Of a DNA stretch of 64,000 bases, positions 61,817 to 64,000 are shown piece after piece. A model generated the notes under the pieces. That model was not told the origin of the DNA. It searched no databases and saw only the letters and a list, made by a program, of their open reading frames with translations. This stretch comes from Anaerolineaceae bacterium (GTDB taxonomy: Bacteria; Chloroflexota; Anaerolineae; Anaerolineales; Anaerolineaceae), in NCBI GenBank assembly GCA_030653365.1, contig JAURZL010000016.1, positions 1-64,000 on the forward strand. The letters run 5' to 3'. The stretch's first letter is position 1. Each line of letters starts with the position of its first letter. The position numbers were made by a program, and so were the translations under genes.

Positions 61817-63115
61817 ATGACGAATCCGTTCGTAGTTGCATCCAAAGGTAAAGACCGAATTCATTTGATTAAACGTGCTCGAAATATCACTAATCGGTAT
61901 GGCTTAACATCAGCGTTAATGGATCTCGCATTACAGAAATTTTCTGATTTACTGGAAAAATTTGATTGCTATGCGACATTTCCGATCACGGCTGTTGCTC
62001 TGAAAAGACATAGAAAACTAATAAATAAGTACTTAGGACAGAATATTGAATTTGCAGTACATGGATATAATCATGTGGATTATTCTCAGTTCGATCCTAA
62101 AAGTCAGCTGGAACAACTTCAGCTTGCTCGTGATGTTTTTGAACGTGTGGGTATTAAACCTAAAGGATTTCGTTCTCCTTATCTAAGCCGAGACGATAAT
62201 CTTTCCAAAGCAATTGAAACTGCAGGTTATTCTTATGTGAGTAACCAACCAATTCTTTGGGAAGTTTTAAGTCAAGATGATATACCTCTTCGAGCTATAG
62301 TTGCTTATAAAAAAGCCTTAGCTTTTTATAAACCTTGGAAATCGAGTGAACGATTATCAATCCCAAAATTGTGTGGAAAATTAGTAGATATACCTGTTTC
62401 TTTACCCGATGATGAAATTCTGGTTGACCGATTGTCTGGATCTACAAATTTGGTTAAAAAGACATGGCTAAATATCCAATCTCAAGCTTATCACCGTGGA
62501 GAGTTGTTTACATTACAGTTACATCCTGAGAGAATTGGTTTTTGCGCAGACAGTCTCTCAGCGGTGCTGGCTGAAGCTAGAGTGCTTTCGCCAGCAGTGT
62601 GGTTTGCTAGATTGGATGAAATAGCAATCTGGTGGAAGACCAGACTAGAGGCCACCATTGATATTTCCAATTCAGAAGGTGGTCAATTTAATTGTATCGT
62701 GAACGGCCCAAGTGGGACAACAATTCTGGCTCGTGGAATTGAGATCAATGCGCCTAGCTCACCTTGGACTAATGGCTACCTGGAAGTGAACAAAATGAAT
62801 TTTTCTTTCAAGTCCTCAATCCGTCCAATTATCGGTGTAACACCATCCACGTCAAAAGAACTGGTGTTTTTCTTAAGGCAACAAGGATATATTGTTGAGA
62901 TCGCTCAACAACCCGAACATTATTCAATATTCTTGGATCAATATAAATTTGATTCCAACAATGAGATCTCAATCTTAGAACTAATTGAAGAAACTAATCA
63001 CCCATTGTTAAAGTTTGGACGTTGGCCAAATGGGTCAAAAAGTGCTTTAGCTATTACTGGGGATATTGATGCATTGACTATATGGGATTATGTTTATAGA
63101 TTATTTGGAAGATGA
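61817..63115 (+). CDS. Polysaccharide deacetylase-like protein with rearranged motifs
   Basis: 432 residues. The N-terminal part holds NodB-like elements: 'DCYATFPITAVALKRH', 'EFAVHGYNHVDYSQF' (His pair, residues ~78-86), 'KGFRSPYLSRDDN'. The Asp-rich motif that opens classical NodB domains appears only at the very end, 'SALAITGDIDALTIWDY' (about 410-426). The middle 250-400 is a separate alpha/beta region, perhaps acetyltransferase-like. It may thus be a permuted or two-part deacetylase that removes N-acetyl groups from the polysaccharide. Its TGA overlaps the next ATG by four bases. Confidence 0.7.
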   Translation: MTNPFVVASKGKDRIHLIKRARNITNRYGLTSALMDLALQKFSDLLEKFDCYATFPITAVALKRHRKLINKYLGQNIEFAVHGYNHVDYSQFDPKSQLEQLQLARDVFERVGIKPKGFRSPYLSRDDNLSKAIETAGYSYVSNQPILWEVLSQDDIPLRAIVAYKKALAFYKPWKSSERLSIPKLCGKLVDIPVSLPDDEILVDRLSGSTNLVKKTWLNIQSQAYHRGELFTLQLHPERIGFCADSLSAVLAEARVLSPAVWFARLDEIAIWWKTRLEATIDISNSEGGQFNCIVNGPSGTTILARGIEINAPSSPWTNGYLEVNKMNFSFKSSIRPIIGVTPSTSKELVFFLRQQGYIVEIAQQPEHYSIFLDQYKFDSNNEISILELIEETNHPLLKFGRWPNGSKSALAITGDIDALTIWDYVYRLFGR

Positions 63116-64000
63116 ATAGTCAAATGTTTAAGAATGTAAATGGTAACAACCAGAAACAACTTCGTCATTGTATGATCGTTCATGCAATATACCCTCTCGG
63201 TGAAACTCGTGTTCAAAGAGAAGCTGAAGCATTAGTAAAAAGAGGATATGATGTTGATGTAATTTGTTTACGTAACCCTGGTAGTCTCGCAGTAGATAGT
63301 TATAAAGATGTCAAGATTTATCGTGAGAATTACCGCTCACTTATAAAATTTGTAAAAAAGGATGGACTGTTAGAACAATTTCTGAAATATATAAATTTTT
63401 TTTTCTCTGCTACTTTTCGATTGATCCAATTGAATATCACGAGCCGTTACGATTCGATTCAGGTTCATAATTTACCAGATTTCCTAGTCTTCTGTGCTAT
63501 CATCCCTAAGCTACAAAAGATTCCGATCATTCTTGATCTCCATGATCTGATGCCTGAATTCTATTCCAGTCGGTTTCGCAACAATAGGTCGCTATTAGCT
63601 GGGTTAATCCGTTTACAGGAGCGTCTGGCATGTCGATTTTCAGACCATGTTATAACAGTCAGTGAACATTGGCGTCAGGCATTAATTCAACGCGGGGTAC
63701 CAGATGAAAAATGTAGTGTGGTGATGAATGTCGCTGATGATAGTATATTCCATCCCTCAGACAAAGTTTTCCTTCAGAATCAGGATGAAAATAATTTCCG
63801 ACTTATTTATCACGGTGCAATAGTTGAACGTTATGGACTGGATCTCATCATTAATGCAATCAACCTGGTAAAAAGTGATATTCCAGGTATTCATTTAACC
63901 TTGGTTGGGTATGGAGATTTTTTACCACAAATGTTAGCCCTCGTTAAGAAACATAGGTTAGACCGGTATGTAACTTTTATGGATTCAATCTTGGCGGAGG
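63112..64000 (+). CDS. Family 4 glycosyltransferase, cut by window end
   Basis: The frame opens with an ATG overlapping the preceding stop (ATGA) and runs 296 codons to the edge. 'MIVHAIYPLGETRVQREAEALVKRGYDVDVICLR' (GT4 N-terminal strand and helix), 'IQVHNLPDFLVFCAI', 'IILDLHDLMPEFYSS', 'HVITVSEHWRQALIQRGVPDEKCSVVMN' and the start of the second Rossmann domain 'RLIYHGAIVERYGLDLI', 'GIHLTLVGYGDFLPQ' are clear. Translationally coupled to the deacetylase-like gene. Confidence 0.88.
   Translation, partial: MNSQMFKNVNGNNQKQLRHCMIVHAIYPLGETRVQREAEALVKRGYDVDVICLRNPGSLAVDSYKDVKIYRENYRSLIKFVKKDGLLEQFLKYINFFFSATFRLIQLNITSRYDSIQVHNLPDFLVFCAIIPKLQKIPIILDLHDLMPEFYSSRFRNNRSLLAGLIRLQERLACRFSDHVITVSEHWRQALIQRGVPDEKCSVVMNVADDSIFHPSDKVFLQNQDENNFRLIYHGAIVERYGLDLIINAINLVKSDIPGIHLTLVGYGDFLPQMLALVKKHRLDRYVTFMDSILAE

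Overview
The window looks like a chromosomal segment of a moderately AT-rich, probably free-living bacterium, most likely of the phylum Chloroflexota (Anaerolineae-like). That assignment is inference. It rests on an archaeal-style thiolase/HMG-CoA synthase/DUF35 operon joined to a class II HMG-CoA reductase, TPR and LysM lipoproteins with Pro/Thr-rich linkers, LGFP-like lipoproteins, and secreted proteins carrying a '(V/I)(Y/F)LP(L/F)' tail or motif. TGA, TAA and TAG all serve as stops and start codons include ATG, GTG and TTG, so the standard bacterial code applies.

Region 1 (1-22.3 kb) is an accessory zone in which every recognisable gene lies on the minus strand. Its left part (1-11.8 kb) holds small single-gene modules: SnoaL-like, deazaflavin-type nitroreductase, DHFR-like, DUF4287, DUF1801, glutaredoxin-like, a broken S51 peptidase, and membrane proteins of unknown function. 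Several end in imperfect inverted repeats that resemble integron attC sites (GCCTAAC ... GTTAGGC) and are preceded by a recurring leader that carries a -10-like box. Two GC-richer genes, a SoxB-like metallophosphatase and a voltage-gated channel, sit among them. The right part (12-22 kb) holds three larger modules that look like defence genes: a Schlafen-type AlbA_2 + double DUF262 + unknown operon, a HEPN-like protein, and a helical protein with a truncated paralogue around a zinc-ribbon membrane protein. Each module ends in a copy of the 3' tail and terminator of the DUF35 gene at 22286-22684. This suggests repeated insertion at the end of that gene. No integrase is visible.

Region 2 (22.3-43.2 kb) looks like ordinary chromosome. 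A minus-strand mevalonate operon (HMG-CoA reductase, HMG-CoA synthase, thiolase, DUF35 protein) is preceded by an MBL-fold hydrolase, a penicillin-binding-protein-like protein with all active-site motifs degraded, and a TPR membrane protein. Two lipoproteins, a sugar-nucleotide epimerase, a BtrH-like protein, pyroglutamyl peptidase and a single-domain response regulator follow. Then comes a plus-strand glycerol locus: glycerol kinase, GlpA-type glycerol-3-phosphate dehydrogenase, and SdhB/SdhC/SdhD-like subunits, with no SdhA, GlpB or GlpC. A family of hairpin repeats with TTTTTGG/CCAAAAA arms is scattered between genes of this region only.

Region 3 (43.4-64 kb) concerns the cell surface. A secreted beta-helix protein is preceded by a cyclic-di-GMP-I riboswitch with a terminator. 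An IS1182-like element with a nonsense codon follows. A long structured leader then precedes a plus-strand exopolysaccharide cluster: degenerate GGDEF membrane protein, initiating sugar transferase, Wzz/BY-kinase, O-antigen ligase/polymerase, flippase, nitroreductase-like protein, pyruvyl transferase, three glycosyltransferases (the last cut by the window end), a VCBS-repeat surface protein and a polysaccharide deacetylase. No tRNA, rRNA or CRISPR array was seen.
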